The notes beneath the pieces were generated by a model. It was not told the DNA's origin and did not search any database. It was given only the letters and a program-made list of their open reading frames with translations. This document shows, piece by piece, positions 14,711 through 14,869 of a DNA stretch of 14,869 nucleotides. Source of the DNA: an uncultured Lachnospiraceae bacterium (GTDB taxonomy: Bacteria > Bacillota_A > Clostridia > Lachnospirales > Lachnospiraceae); contig USPJ01000006.1 in NCBI GenBank assembly GCA_900556645.1, forward strand, positions 1 through 14,869. The letters are read 5' to 3'. A program made the position numbers and the translations under genes. Position 1 is the stretch's first letter. Every line of letters starts with the position of its first letter.

Positions 14711-14869
14711 AAGTTCCTCCTGTATATTTCATCATTTTTTCCATTTCTACTCCCCATTCCGCTAATTTTTCGGGAATATTTACAGCTACTTTTCTCAGTT
14801 TTGTTTTGCCATCCTTTGCTGCCAGACGCTTATATAAATGTATATTTCCATCTGCATCAAGAACAATAT
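14700..14869 (-). CDS. C-terminal end of an unidentified protein (runs off right edge)
   Basis: An open frame enters from the right edge and ends at a TAA at 14702-14700, overlapping the esterase start by 11 nt. The visible 55 residues begin IVLDADGNIHLYKRLAAKDG and continue with KLRKVAVNIPEKLAEWGVEM, ending TGGTYDL. The segment is hydrophilic, with no membrane helix. The overlap and the esterase ribosome binding site lying inside it argue that this is a real, coupled gene. I do not recognise the family. Confidence 0.65.
   Translation of the reverse strand, partial: IVLDADGNIHLYKRLAAKDGKTKLRKVAVNIPEKLAEWGVEMEKMMKYTGGTYDL

Noticed and set aside
1..14869. CRISPR arrays, tRNA or rRNA genes, intact transposases
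   Set aside because: No regularly spaced repeats, no cloverleaf-like sequence in the gaps, and no transposase or recombinase motifs were seen on either strand.

Overview
The window looks like a chromosomal segment of a Gram-positive anaerobe of the class Clostridia, most likely Lachnospiraceae. The grounds are strong AGGAGG-type ribosome binding sites, moderate GC, a fused SecDF, a SCIFF peptide/radical-SAM maturase pair (a clostridial hallmark), a TIGR04086/YrzE-type membrane protein, a RelQ-type alarmone synthetase and a dnaE-pfkA gene pair. The family is inferred; the species cannot be named. All genes except one small ORF at 7118-7381 lie on the minus strand.

Region by region, left to right (minus-strand transcription runs right to left): (1) 1-341, the N-terminal part of a secreted protein that runs off the left edge. 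(2) 632-1870, glyA with its own promoter (1933-1961) and a likely terminator (546-600). (3) 1969-6210, a SCIFF cluster: a four-helix membrane protein (5848-6210), the 47-codon six-cysteine peptide scfA (5620-5763), its SPASM radical-SAM maturase scfB (4148-5509) and secDF (1969-4128). (4) 6261-6911, a small alarmone synthetase, facing a divergent conserved orphan ORF (7118-7381). (5) 7404-12683, a dnaE-pfkA-trmH-like operon. (6) 12817-13656, cvfB-like S1 RNA-binding regulator. (7) 13892-14869, an alpha/beta-hydrolase esterase overlapping an unidentified upstream gene cut by the right edge, closed by a strong bidirectional terminator at 13761-13800.

Functionally the core is the SCIFF (ranthipeptide) system. 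ScfA is the precursor and ScfB is predicted to install thioether bonds from cysteines to neighbouring residues. The Sec accessory protein SecDF and a small membrane protein sit in the same unit, which hints at export but does not prove it. The scfA gene is small and easily missed. It has its own extended -10 promoter, and a hairpin separates it from scfB, which would favour excess peptide over enzyme. The remaining genes are mostly housekeeping: one-carbon metabolism, replication, glycolysis, rRNA methylation and stringent response.

The most unexpected non-gene signal is the distribution of the tetramer GATC. It is absent from 1511 to 8364 and very rare to about 12.1 kb, then frequent from 12.9 kb to the end (14 sites in about 2 kb). 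The change falls near an intergenic region that holds a long hairpin better paired on the plus strand. This suggests a transfer boundary, a residual mobile element or an assembly junction.
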